Positions 25,252 to 33,929 of a stretch of 39,911 nt of DNA are shown here, piece after piece (the first letter of the stretch is position 1; each line of letters starts with the position of its first letter). The position numbers and the translations under genes are program-made. The notes beneath the pieces are model-generated. The model did not search any database and had not been told where the DNA came from. It saw only the letters and a program-made list of their open reading frames with translations. The stretch spans positions 1 to 39,911 of the forward strand of contig JAFSRW010000030.1 in the NCBI GenBank assembly GCA_017445925.1, read 5' to 3'. This DNA is from Bacteroidaceae bacterium (GTDB lineage: Bacteria > Bacteroidota > Bacteroidia > Bacteroidales > Bacteroidaceae).

Positions 25252-26208
25252 ATGGAATATCGCAGATGTGGAAAGAGTGGAGTGCTACTGCCCGAGATAA
25301 GTTTGGGCATGTGGCATAATTTTGGTTGTCTTACACCATTCGAAACATCGAGGGCAATAGCCTTGACAGCTTTCGAATCCGGAATAGTGCACTTTGACCT
25401 TGCCAATAACTATGGACCTGAGCCAGGTGCCGCCGAATCATTTATGGGCAGTATGATGCGCGGTGACTTCTGTACCCACAGAGACGAGCTGTTCATCTCT
25501 ACCAAGGCTGCATACGATATGTGGGATGGTCCTTATGGCTCGTGGGCATCAAGGAAACACATGATAGCCAGTCTGAATCAGAGCCTCAGACGAATGAATC
25601 TGGAGTACGTAGATCTGTTCTACTGTCATCGGTATGACCCCGAAACACCCCTTGAGGAAACGTTACAGACGCTAGTTGATGTGGTACGTCAGGGAAAGGC
25701 TTTATATATAGGCCTGAGTCGTTGGCCTTTGGAAGCTGCACGTTTTGGTTTTCATTACCTTTGCCAACGTGATGTGCCTTGTTTGATTTATCAAGGACGA
25801 TTGAACCTTCTGGATCAAGCTCTCTTGAAAGATGGCATTCTAAAGCAGTGTCAGGATGATGGGGTAGGGTTTATATCCTTTTCGCCTTTGGCACAAGGAT
25901 TGCTTACCGATCGTTACCTGAATGGTATTCCCGAAGATAGCCGAATTGCCCGCGATCCGCGTTTCCTGAAGGCTGACGACCTGACCCCAGAACGATTGAC
26001 CCAACTGAGAGCTCTGAATGATATAGCTGCACATCGAGGCGAGAATTTGGCCACTATGGCATTAGCGTGGATTCTGCAACAGAAAGGCGTGACAAGCGTG
26101 ATAGTGGGTGCCAGCTCGCCTGAGCAGTTGAAGAAGAACCTGCAGGCAACAGAGTCTGCTGCTTTTTCCACAGAAGAGATACAACAAATTAACAAATTAA
26201 CCCAATAA
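25252..26208 (+). CDS. Aldo/keto reductase (YghZ-like)
   Basis: A 318-residue NADPH-dependent oxidoreductase with the aldo/keto reductase barrel. The catalytic tetrad is visible: Asp and Tyr in HFDLANNYGP, Lys in FISTKAAYD and His in FYCHRYDP. The pattern is closest to the YghZ/Kv-beta-like group, which reduces small aldehydes such as glyceraldehyde 3-phosphate or methylglyoxal. The start at 25252 agrees with the promoter; a GTG at 25222 overlaps the -7 element. It is followed after 7 nt by the DUF4965 gene, so the two are probably co-transcribed, although one product is cytoplasmic and the other exported. Confidence 0.88.
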   Translation: MEYRRCGKSGVLLPEISLGMWHNFGCLTPFETSRAIALTAFESGIVHFDLANNYGPEPGAAESFMGSMMRGDFCTHRDELFISTKAAYDMWDGPYGSWASRKHMIASLNQSLRRMNLEYVDLFYCHRYDPETPLEETLQTLVDVVRQGKALYIGLSRWPLEAARFGFHYLCQRDVPCLIYQGRLNLLDQALLKDGILKQCQDDGVGFISFSPLAQGLLTDRYLNGIPEDSRIARDPRFLKADDLTPERLTQLRALNDIAAHRGENLATMALAWILQQKGVTSVIVGASSPEQLKKNLQATESAAFSTEEIQQINKLTQ

Positions 26209-26215
26209 AAAACAA

Positions 26216-28720
26216 ATGAAAAAAACAATCTTGTCCATTGCCCTTGCGGCAGCATGCATGATGGGGTGGGCCCAGAATGCAGAGATGTTCAAACCCTACA
26301 AGCAGACCAGTCTTCGTCTGCCCAGCGTACCGCTGATTGTAAGTGATCCTTATTTCTCCGTTTGGAGTCCGTACGATAATCTTACTGATGGTTCTACTCG
26401 CCATTGGACCAACGAAGAGAAGCCCATAGAGGGTCTTTTGCGTGTGGATGGGACAACCTATCGTTGGATGGGTGCAGCCCAACGGACGCTTATGGAGAGT
26501 GTGATTCCTATGTCGAACGAGGCAGAGTGGGAAGCTCAGTACACCTCTGAGAAACCAGCCGACGGATGGGAGAACCCAGACTTTAATGCTTCTGCGTGGA
26601 AAACAGGCAAGGGTGCTTTCGGCTCTGATAATTATGATAACATCCGTACTCCCTGGACCAAGGAAGACGACCATATTTGGGTGCGTCGCACAGTAGACCT
26701 TACTGCCGACCAGCTCCAGGGCGACCTGTACCTTATTTTCTCGCACGACGATGCCTGCGAAATCTTCATCAATGGCAAGAAAGCCGCCACAGGTATTATG
26801 GATTATGTAGATGGCGTTGTGGTTCGTCTGGACGGTGAGAAGCGCGACTTGCTGAAGCAGGGCAAGAACGTGTTTGCTATACATTGTTATAATAAGACGG
26901 GCGGCGCCCTTGTTGACTTCGGAGTGTTCCGTAACATAGCCAAAGGTAACGAAAGTATCAAGACGGCTCAGCAAAAGAGTGTGGATGTGCTGGCTTGCAA
27001 CACCTATTATACTTTCTCTTGCGGTCCAGTGGATTTAGATGTAGTGTTTACTGCACCACATATTATTGATGATTATGATTTACTTTCAGCTCCCATCAAC
27101 TACATCTCTTATCAGGTACGTTCAGTAGATGGACAGAAGCATAATGTGCAGTTCTATGTTTCTACCACACCTCAGATGGCGGTGAACAAGGTGCATCAGC
27201 CTACCGTTTCGAACAGGATTTTCGAGAATGGGAAGCAATATCTGAAGGCAGGAACTATTGAGCAGCCTATCTTGGCTAAGACGGGCGACGGCATCTGCAT
27301 AGATTGGGGTTATGTTTACCTATCAGGAGTGAATGGAAGGCTTTCTTTGGCCTCTGATAACGATGTGAAGACGCAGTTCCTGTCTGACGGTCGTTTGCCT
27401 CGTGGTGAACGCGAAGTGGTTTGCCAAAAGCAGGTTTCTCTGCCCACGCTGGCATACGTACACGACTTTGGTTCCACCACACAGGGTAGTAGCTTTGCTA
27501 TGATTGGTTATGATGAGATTTGGGACATTGAATACTTCTACAAGCGTTATAAGGGCTATTGGGCACACGAGGGTAATGTGAGCATCTTTGATATGTTCGA
27601 CCGCATGGCTAGCAATTACGCCAGCATCATGCAACGTTGCCGTCAGATGGATAAGACCATCTACGATGATGCTTTTGCTGCCGGTGGAGTAAAGTATGCC
27701 GAGATTCTTTCAGGCTCATATCGTCATGTGAATGCTGCCCACAAGCTATTTAAGGACTCAGATGGCAATGTGCTCTTCTTCTCGAAGGAGAACAACTCTA
27801 ACGGTTGTGTGAATACTGTTGACCTTACCTATCCTGAGGCTCCCCTGTACCTCTGTTATAATCCAGAGTTGCAGAAGGGTATGATGACCTCCATCTTTGA
27901 GTATAGTTATACAGGGCGTTGGACTAAGCCCTTTGCAGCCCACGATTTGGGTCAGTACCCCAAGGCCAATAAGCAGGTGTATGGCGGCGATATGCCCCTT
28001 GAGGAAGCAGGTAATATGATAACACTGGCTGCTCAGATTTGCAAACAGGAAGGTAATACATTATATATAGATAAGTATTGGCGCATTATCACCACTTGGG
28101 CCGATTATCTGGTGGAGAACGGTTTGCATCCAGCCAACCAACTTTGTACTGACGACTTCGCTGGTCATTGGGCAGGCAATTGTAACTTGGCCATCAAGGC
28201 CATCATGGGTGTGGCCGGTTATGCTGAAATAGCTAAGATGAAGGGCTTGGACGATGTTTATCAGAAGTACAATGCCAAAGCCAAGGAAATGGCTGCTGCC
28301 TGGGAAAAGGAAACCAAGGTAGGCGACCATTACGAACTGGCATACGGAGCAGGCAAGGATACTTGGAGCCAGAAATATAATATGGTATGGGATAAGCTCT
28401 GGAACACAGGTATTATTCCCAATAACGCCATGCAGACAGAAATCAAGTACTACCTGACCAAGCAGAATGAGTTTGGCCTGCCTCTTGACTGCCGTAAGGA
28501 CTACACTAAGAGCGACTGGATTATGTGGACAGCTGCCATGGCACAAACCGACAAGGACTTCCAGAAGTTTGTCGATCCCCTGTACAAGTACATCAACGAG
28601 ACGGAAAGCCGTGTTCCCATCTCCGACTGGCACGACACCAAGACGGGCCGTATGACAGGCTTTAAAGCCCGTTCCGTAATTGGCGGTTACTGGATGAGAG
28701 TGTTGATGAATAAAAAATAA
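26216..28720 (+). CDS. Secreted DUF4965/glutaminase-A-like protein
   Basis: An 834-residue exported protein with a signal peptide (MKKTILSIALAAACMMGWAQ). The order of segments fits the family annotated with DUF4964, DUF5127, DUF4965 and DUF1793, related to fungal glutaminase A. It starts with TSLRLPSVPLIVSDPYFSVW and contains NSNGCVNTVDLTYPEAPLYL. The second half is an (alpha/alpha) barrel ending near IGGYWMRVLM. Residues about 100-240 look like a GH2-type jelly-roll insert (DGWENPDFNASAWKTGKGAF, FSHDDACEIFINGKKA). The family is common in Bacteroidetes and resembles glycan-acting barrels, so a glycosidase role is possible. The substrate is unknown. It follows the aldo/keto reductase with a 7-nt gap. 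Confidence 0.8.
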   Translation: MKKTILSIALAAACMMGWAQNAEMFKPYKQTSLRLPSVPLIVSDPYFSVWSPYDNLTDGSTRHWTNEEKPIEGLLRVDGTTYRWMGAAQRTLMESVIPMSNEAEWEAQYTSEKPADGWENPDFNASAWKTGKGAFGSDNYDNIRTPWTKEDDHIWVRRTVDLTADQLQGDLYLIFSHDDACEIFINGKKAATGIMDYVDGVVVRLDGEKRDLLKQGKNVFAIHCYNKTGGALVDFGVFRNIAKGNESIKTAQQKSVDVLACNTYYTFSCGPVDLDVVFTAPHIIDDYDLLSAPINYISYQVRSVDGQKHNVQFYVSTTPQMAVNKVHQPTVSNRIFENGKQYLKAGTIEQPILAKTGDGICIDWGYVYLSGVNGRLSLASDNDVKTQFLSDGRLPRGEREVVCQKQVSLPTLAYVHDFGSTTQGSSFAMIGYDEIWDIEYFYKRYKGYWAHEGNVSIFDMFDRMASNYASIMQRCRQMDKTIYDDAFAAGGVKYAEILSGSYRHVNAAHKLFKDSDGNVLFFSKENNSNGCVNTVDLTYPEAPLYLCYNPELQKGMMTSIFEYSYTGRWTKPFAAHDLGQYPKANKQVYGGDMPLEEAGNMITLAAQICKQEGNTLYIDKYWRIITTWADYLVENGLHPANQLCTDDFAGHWAGNCNLAIKAIMGVAGYAEIAKMKGLDDVYQKYNAKAKEMAAAWEKETKVGDHYELAYGAGKDTWSQKYNMVWDKLWNTGIIPNNAMQTEIKYYLTKQNEFGLPLDCRKDYTKSDWIMWTAAMAQTDKDFQKFVDPLYKYINETESRVPISDWHDTKTGRMTGFKARSVIGGYWMRVLMNKK

Positions 28721-28750
28721 GGGTTGTGAAGAAAAAAAATCACATATTAT

Positions 28751-28781
28751 TTTGCGGGTCAGAAATTATGTTGTAATTTTG
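28751..28781 (+). promoter_or_regulatory. Promoter of the carB leader
   Basis: A -33 TTTG (28751-28754) and a -7 TAATTTTG (28774-28781) are 19 nt apart. Transcription should start near 28786, about 8 nt before the leader ORF. Confidence 0.7.
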
Positions 28782-28793
28782 CACCCGATAAAA

Positions 28794-28841
28794 ATGAGAA
28801 GAGCGTTTATGCTACAACCAAGAACATCACATAAAAGGTAA
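28794..28841 (+). CDS. Arg-rich 15-residue leader peptide upstream of carB
   Basis: The mini-ORF encodes MRRAFMLQPRTSHKR. Four of 15 residues are Arg, including the last one before the stop and two directly after the initiator. It begins about 8 nt after the predicted transcription start and ends 4 nt before a strong intrinsic terminator that precedes carB. Carbamoyl phosphate feeds arginine synthesis, so an Arg-sensing leader makes biological sense. Start, stop, promoter and terminator are seen; translation and regulatory role are inference. Confidence 0.55.
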   Translation: MRRAFMLQPRTSHKR

Positions 28842-28845
28842 GAAT

Positions 28846-28892
28846 AAAAAGACCACCTCCGATGTCACAATCGGTAAGGTGGTCTTTTTTTT
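28846..28892 (+). terminator. Intrinsic terminator between leader peptide and carB (candidate attenuator)
   Basis: The 5' arm (28846-28858) pairs with the 3' arm (28877-28889). The inner stem CCGAT/ATCGG is capped by a 6-nt loop, and eight T residues (28885-28892) close the structure. A terminator between promoter and carB, with no other promoter visible after it, suggests attenuation. Confidence 0.8.
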
Positions 28893-28930
28893 ATAGAAAA
28901 TTACATATTTTAAAGATATAGAAAAAGATT

Positions 28931-31900
28931 ATGAAACTGAAACTGAAGAAAGTACTTGTACTGGGTTCTGGCGCATTGAAAATTGGTCAGGCCGGTGAGT
29001 TTGACTACTCTGGTAGCCAGGCACTGAAAGCACTGAGAGAGGAAGGCATCTACTCTGTGCTGGTAAATCCCAATGTAGCTACCATACAGACAAGTGAGGG
29101 TATTGCCGATAAGGTCTATTTCCTGCCGATTACCCCCCATTTTATTACAGAGATTATTAAGAAGGAGCGTCCCGATGGTATTATGCTGGCATGGGGTGGT
29201 CAGACTGGTCTGAACGTAGGTACAGCCCTTTACCAGAGTGGCGTGCTGAAGGAGTATGGCGTACAGGTGCTGGGTACTTCGGTTGAGGCTATCATGAATA
29301 CAGAAGACCGCGACCTCTTTGTTAAGGAACTGAATAAGGTTGACCTGAAGGTTCCCGTATCTGAGGCTTGCGAGACAATGGAAAGTGCTGTAGCTGCAGC
29401 ACGTAAGATCGGATATCCCATCATGATTCGTTCTGCCTATGCACTGGGCGGTCTGGGTAGCGGTGTTTGTCCGGATGAGAAGACTTTCCGTGAGATTGCC
29501 GAGAGCGCCTTCACCTTTGCACCTCAGGTTCTGGTCGAAGAGTGTCTGAAAGGCTGGAAGGAAATTGAGTTTGAGTGTATTCGCGATGCCAATGGCCATT
29601 GCTTCACTGTTGCCTCAATGGAGAACTTCGATCCCCTGGGAATCCATACAGGTGAGTCTATTGTAGTGGCTCCTACTTGCTCTCTAACCGACGAGCAGGT
29701 GAAGATGTTGCAGGATATCACCATCAAGTGTGTAAAGCACCTGAACATCGTGGGCGAGTGCAACATCCAGTTTGCCTTCAACGCCGAGACCAACGACTAC
29801 CGTATCATCGAGATTAATGCCCGTCTGAGTCGTTCGTCTGCCCTTGCCTCTAAGGCTACCGGTTATCCTCTGGCCTTCGTGGCAGCTAAGATAGCATTAG
29901 GTTATACTCTTGACCAGATAGGCGAGATGGGTACCACAAACTCTGCCTACGTTGCACCTTCTCTTGACTATATGATCTGTAAGATTCCTCGTTGGGACCT
30001 TACCAAGTTCGCAGGTGTAAGTCGTAAGATTGGCTCCAGCATGAAGTCAGTAGGCGAGATTATGAGTATCGGTCGTAGCTTCGAGGAGATGATTCAGAAG
30101 GGCTTGCGTATGATAGGTCAGGGCATGCACGGATTTGTGGGTAACGACCATGTGAAGTTTACCGACCTCGACGAAGAACTGGCTAATCCTACCGATCTGC
30201 GTATCTTTGCTATTGCGCAGGCGCTGGAAGAAGGTTACACCGTAGAGCGTATCTATGAGCTCACCAAGATTGACCCTTGGTTCATTGAGCGCATGAAGAA
30301 TATTGTTGACTTCAAGGAAGTGTTGGAGGGTTACAACTCACTGGAGGAACTCCCCAAGGATGTACTGAAGAAGGCTAAGATGCTGGGCTTCTCTGACTTC
30401 CAGATTGCCCGCTTCGTTCTGAAGCCTGCAAGTGGCAACATGGAGCGCGAGAACCTGGCTGTACGTCAGCACCGTATCAAGGAGGGAATCCTGCCTGCTG
30501 TTAAGCGTATTCCTACGGTTGCCAGCGAGCATCCCGACCTCACCAACTACCTGTACATGACCTATGCAACAGAGGGCTATGATGTAAACTATTACAAGAA
30601 TGAGAAGTCGGTAATCGTCTTAGGCTCAGGTGCTTACCGCATTGGGTCAAGCGTTGAGTTCGACTGGTGCTCAGTAAATGCCATCCAGACAGCTCGCAAG
30701 CTAGGTTACAAATCCATCATGATTAACTACAACCCCGAGACCGTAAGTACCGACTACGATATGTGCGACCGTCTGTACTTCGATGAGTTGTCGTTCGAGC
30801 GTGTACTGGATGTTATCGACCTGGAGAATCCCAATGGTGTGATTGTAAGTGTGGGTGGTCAGATTCCTAACAACCTGGCTATGAAGCTCTACCGTCAGAG
30901 TGTGCCCATCCTGGGTACAAGTCCTGTCAGCATCGACCGTGCTGAGAACCGTAACAAGTTCTCTGCTATGCTTGACCAACTGGGTATCGACCAGCCAAAG
31001 TGGAGCGCCCTGACATCAATGGACGACGTGAAGAAGTTTATTGACGAGGTAGGCTATCCCGTTCTGGTTCGTCCTTCATACGTACTCTCAGGTGCTGCAA
31101 TGAATGTTTGCCATAACGATGAGGAATTGAGTCGCTTTCTGGAACTTGCCAGCGAGGTCAGCAAGGAATATCCTGTTGTTATCAGCCAGTTCATGCAGGA
31201 GACCAACGAGATAGAGTTCGATGCCGTAGCCAAGTGTGGCGAGGTGGTAGAGTATGCTATTTCAGAGCACGTAGAGTTTGCCGGTGTACACTCTGGTGAT
31301 GCCACCATGACCTTTCCCGCTCAGCAGATAAGCTTTGCTACAGCCCGTCAGATTAAGAAGATTTCCCGTGCTATTGCCAAGGAACTGAATATCAGCGGTC
31401 CCTTCAATATCCAGTATCTGGCTAAGGGACGCGACGTGAAGGTTATCGAGTGTAACCTGCGTGCCAGTCGTTCGTTCCCCTTCGTCAGCAAGGTGCTGAA
31501 GCGCAACTTCATTGATACAGCTACCCGCATCATGTTGGATGCTCCTTATACACAGCCCGACAAGAGTGCCTTCGATATCGACCGCATCGGTGTGAAGGCC
31601 AGTCAGTTCAGCTTCAACCGTCTACAGAATACCGACCCCATCCTGGGTGTTGATATGAGTAGTACTGGTGAGGTTGGTTGTTTGGGTGACACCTTCGAGG
31701 AGGCTCTGTTGAACTCACTCATCGCCACTGGTTATAAGATTCCCAGCAAGGATAAGGGTATCATGATTTCGAGCGGTGAGACCAAGGAGAAGGTACGCCT
31801 GCTGGATGGTGCTCGTATGCTCACTAAGGCTGGCTATACCATCTATGCCAGCGAGGGTACCGCTAAGTTCCTGAACGAGAACGGTGCTAAGGCCATTGCT

Positions 31901-32161
31901 GTAAATTGGCCCGACGAGAACGACGACAACGGACGCGAGAATGTAATGAAGATGATTGCCGACCATAAGTTCGACTTGGTTGTCAACATTCCCAAAAACC
32001 ATACCGAGCGTGAGTTGACAAACGGTTATAAGATTCGTCGTGGCGCCATCGACCACAATATTCCTCTGATTACCAACTCCCGTCTGGCAAGTGCTTTCAT
32101 CGAGGCATTCTGCACACTCAGCCAGGATGATTTGGCTATCAAGAGTTGGAACGAGTATTAA
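28931..32161 (+). CDS. carB: Carbamoyl-phosphate synthase large subunit
   Basis: A 1076-residue cytoplasmic enzyme making carbamoyl phosphate from ammonia (delivered by CarA), bicarbonate and two ATP, for pyrimidine and arginine synthesis. It has the expected internal duplication. The first half begins KVLVLGSGALKIGQAGEFDY with an ATP-grasp domain for bicarbonate phosphorylation. The second begins SVIVLGSGAYRIGSSVEFDW with an ATP-grasp domain for carbamate phosphorylation. The C-terminal MGS-like allosteric domain (from about residue 940) ends with VNIPKNHTERELTNG. Full length compared with the E. coli enzyme (1073). The small subunit gene carA is not adjacent on either side. Upstream lie an Arg-rich leader ORF and a terminator. 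Confidence 0.97.
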   Translation: MKLKLKKVLVLGSGALKIGQAGEFDYSGSQALKALREEGIYSVLVNPNVATIQTSEGIADKVYFLPITPHFITEIIKKERPDGIMLAWGGQTGLNVGTALYQSGVLKEYGVQVLGTSVEAIMNTEDRDLFVKELNKVDLKVPVSEACETMESAVAAARKIGYPIMIRSAYALGGLGSGVCPDEKTFREIAESAFTFAPQVLVEECLKGWKEIEFECIRDANGHCFTVASMENFDPLGIHTGESIVVAPTCSLTDEQVKMLQDITIKCVKHLNIVGECNIQFAFNAETNDYRIIEINARLSRSSALASKATGYPLAFVAAKIALGYTLDQIGEMGTTNSAYVAPSLDYMICKIPRWDLTKFAGVSRKIGSSMKSVGEIMSIGRSFEEMIQKGLRMIGQGMHGFVGNDHVKFTDLDEELANPTDLRIFAIAQALEEGYTVERIYELTKIDPWFIERMKNIVDFKEVLEGYNSLEELPKDVLKKAKMLGFSDFQIARFVLKPASGNMERENLAVRQHRIKEGILPAVKRIPTVASEHPDLTNYLYMTYATEGYDVNYYKNEKSVIVLGSGAYRIGSSVEFDWCSVNAIQTARKLGYKSIMINYNPETVSTDYDMCDRLYFDELSFERVLDVIDLENPNGVIVSVGGQIPNNLAMKLYRQSVPILGTSPVSIDRAENRNKFSAMLDQLGIDQPKWSALTSMDDVKKFIDEVGYPVLVRPSYVLSGAAMNVCHNDEELSRFLELASEVSKEYPVVISQFMQETNEIEFDAVAKCGEVVEYAISEHVEFAGVHSGDATMTFPAQQISFATARQIKKISRAIAKELNISGPFNIQYLAKGRDVKVIECNLRASRSFPFVSKVLKRNFIDTATRIMLDAPYTQPDKSAFDIDRIGVKASQFSFNRLQNTDPILGVDMSSTGEVGCLGDTFEEALLNSLIATGYKIPSKDKGIMISSGETKEKVRLLDGARMLTKAGYTIYASEGTAKFLNENGAKAIAVNWPDENDDNGRENVMKMIADHKFDLVVNIPKNHTERELTNGYKIRRGAIDHNIPLITNSRLASAFIEAFCTLSQDDLAIKSWNEY

Positions 32162-32202
32162 TGGATTTTTCTATGCATATCAGGAGTAATTTCTAAGCAG
32201 AT

Positions 32203-32247
32203 GAAAATGGTATTTCCCTGATTAGTTCGGGAAATACCATTTTTCAT
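32203..32247 (+). terminator. Terminator of carB
   Basis: A long stem, ATGGTATTTCCC with GGGAAATACCAT, is flanked by AAAA and TTTTT, so it could work in both directions. It separates carB from the sulfation cassette. Confidence 0.8.
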
Positions 32248-32254
32248 GTATTAA

Positions 32255-32286
32255 TTTGGTCGGATTCTCTTTTTTTCATAATTTTG
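32255..32286 (+). promoter_or_regulatory. Promoter of the sulfation cassette
   Basis: A -33 TTTG (32255-32258), a 20-nt spacer and a -7 TAATTTTG (32279-32286) make a full consensus promoter. The ATG at 32295 is only 8 nt after the -7 element, so the leader is predicted at about 2-5 nt. The rest of the cassette shows no further consensus promoter. Confidence 0.75.
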
Positions 32287-32294
32287 CACACAAT

Positions 32295-33923
32295 ATGACG
32301 TTCGAACTGATTTTTATGGCCTGTGTCATCGTGCTGATGCTGATGGCGCTGATGAAGGAGATGTTACGCCCCGGCCTAATTTTGTTTACGGCTGTCGTAA
32401 TGCTGCTTTGTGCAGGTATCATCAATCCCGAAGAGGCCTTAAAGGGCTTTTCAAACAAGGGAATGATAACAGTGGCTCTGCTGTATCTGGTAAGTGAGGG
32501 CGTGCGTAAGAGCGGTCTGCTGGAACGTTTTGTGTATAAAATGCTGCCAACCAAGAACGTATCGGTAACAAAGGTGAACCTGCGTTTTTATCCTATTGTC
32601 TCGTTCATCTCAGCCTTCTTCAACAATACCCCCGTTGTGGTTATCTTTGCTCCCATGATTAAGAACTGGGCGCGTAAGATGAAGTTGCCATCCACCAAAT
32701 TCCTTATTCCTCTGAGTTATGCTACCGTGCTTGGTGGTATCTGTACGCTGATTGGTACCACCACTAATTTGGTACTTCACGGAATGCTCTTGCAGGAGTA
32801 TAAGGACGAGATGACAACCTTCGAGGAGTCGGCAGGTAAGGTCAAAGGTATCCTGTTGCAAAACGGGGTGGACGGTATGCACATGTTTGAGTTAACCAAG
32901 GTAGGCGTCTTCATAGCTCTGGCTGGTCTTATCTATCTGATATTTTTCTCTAAATATCTGTTGCCTGATAGCCGACTGTCTGAGGAAGATGCTGAGGAGG
33001 AAAATATTGTACCAGGAATGATTCGGTATGAGATCTTGCTCAGCAATCGTTTCCCTGGTCTTGGCAAGACGCTTCACGACTTCGACTTCTTCCTTCATTA
33101 CGGAGCTCATGTTCGTGCTATACGCCGAAACGGTAGTATTGTGGAGGGTGATTATATGCACTCACCCCTTACCCACGAGGACACACTGATTATAGATGCT
33201 GAGGAAGGTTTCATGAAAGCATGGGGCGATAGCCGTGTTTTCTGGATGATTAACCGTGTTGGCGATTATGAGCCGCCTATGGGTACCAAGAAACGCTGGT
33301 TTGCTTTTGGGCTGTTGCTAATGATGATTATCGGAGCCACAGTTGGTGAGCTGCCTATTGTTACAGAGCATTTCAAGTTCCTGAAACTGGATATGTTCTT
33401 CTTTGCCTGCATTACCACTATTATCATGGCGTGGACTGGAATGTTTAATCCCCGTAAGTACACTAAGTTCTTCTCGTGGGATGTGCTCATAACCATTGCC
33501 TGTGCTTTTGCTATCAGTGCGGCTATGACTAAGTCGGGCTTTGCCGACTTTGTTGCCGGATACATCATCTCGCTGACTGATGCCGTGGGAGGCAGTTCGT
33601 ATGGCATTTATGTTATTCTGGCAGCTTTGTTCCTGATTACCAATATCTTTACGGAACTGATTACCAACAATGCAGCTGCTGCGTTGGCCTTCCCTTTGGC
33701 GCTTGCCGTTTCTGAAAGGTTAGGCATGAATCCAATGCCCTTTGTGGTATGTGTGTGCTTTGCTGCCAGTTCATCCTTCAGCACCCCTATTGGATATCAG
33801 ACCAATCTGATTGTACAGGGTGTTGGCGGTTACAAGTTCAATGATTTTGTAAAGGTAGGACTACCACTTAACATCATAGTATTTCTGTTGAGCGTATTCC
33901 TGATACCGCTTTTCTACCTATAA
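32295..33923 (+). CDS. SLC13/DASS-family sulfate or anion transporter
   Basis: A 542-residue inner-membrane transporter with about 11 helices, of the divalent anion:Na+ symporter group. Both re-entrant signature segments are present: FISAFFNNTPVVVIFAPM with GTTTNL in the first half, and ELITNNAAAALAFPLALA with TPIGYQTNL in the second. A cytoplasmic TrkA-C-like domain occupies about residues 230-310, as in SLC13 proteins annotated as sulfate permeases. Position as first gene before cysC, cysD and cysN points to sulfate as substrate. The frame is open to 32256, but that part is the promoter, so I use the ATG at 32295. It is followed after 6 nt by cysC. Confidence 0.88.
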   Translation: MTFELIFMACVIVLMLMALMKEMLRPGLILFTAVVMLLCAGIINPEEALKGFSNKGMITVALLYLVSEGVRKSGLLERFVYKMLPTKNVSVTKVNLRFYPIVSFISAFFNNTPVVVIFAPMIKNWARKMKLPSTKFLIPLSYATVLGGICTLIGTTTNLVLHGMLLQEYKDEMTTFEESAGKVKGILLQNGVDGMHMFELTKVGVFIALAGLIYLIFFSKYLLPDSRLSEEDAEEENIVPGMIRYEILLSNRFPGLGKTLHDFDFFLHYGAHVRAIRRNGSIVEGDYMHSPLTHEDTLIIDAEEGFMKAWGDSRVFWMINRVGDYEPPMGTKKRWFAFGLLLMMIIGATVGELPIVTEHFKFLKLDMFFFACITTIIMAWTGMFNPRKYTKFFSWDVLITIACAFAISAAMTKSGFADFVAGYIISLTDAVGGSSYGIYVILAALFLITNIFTELITNNAAAALAFPLALAVSERLGMNPMPFVVCVCFAASSSFSTPIGYQTNLIVQGVGGYKFNDFVKVGLPLNIIVFLLSVFLIPLFYL

Positions 33924-33929
33924 GATTTT

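Noticed and set aside
26189-26974. 261-codon minus-strand frame opposite the DUF4965 gene
   Set aside because: Antisense shadow; it also overlaps the operon junction with the aldo/keto reductase.
28910-29599. 229-codon minus-strand frame opposite carB
   Set aside because: Antisense to a full-length CarB; no supporting signal.
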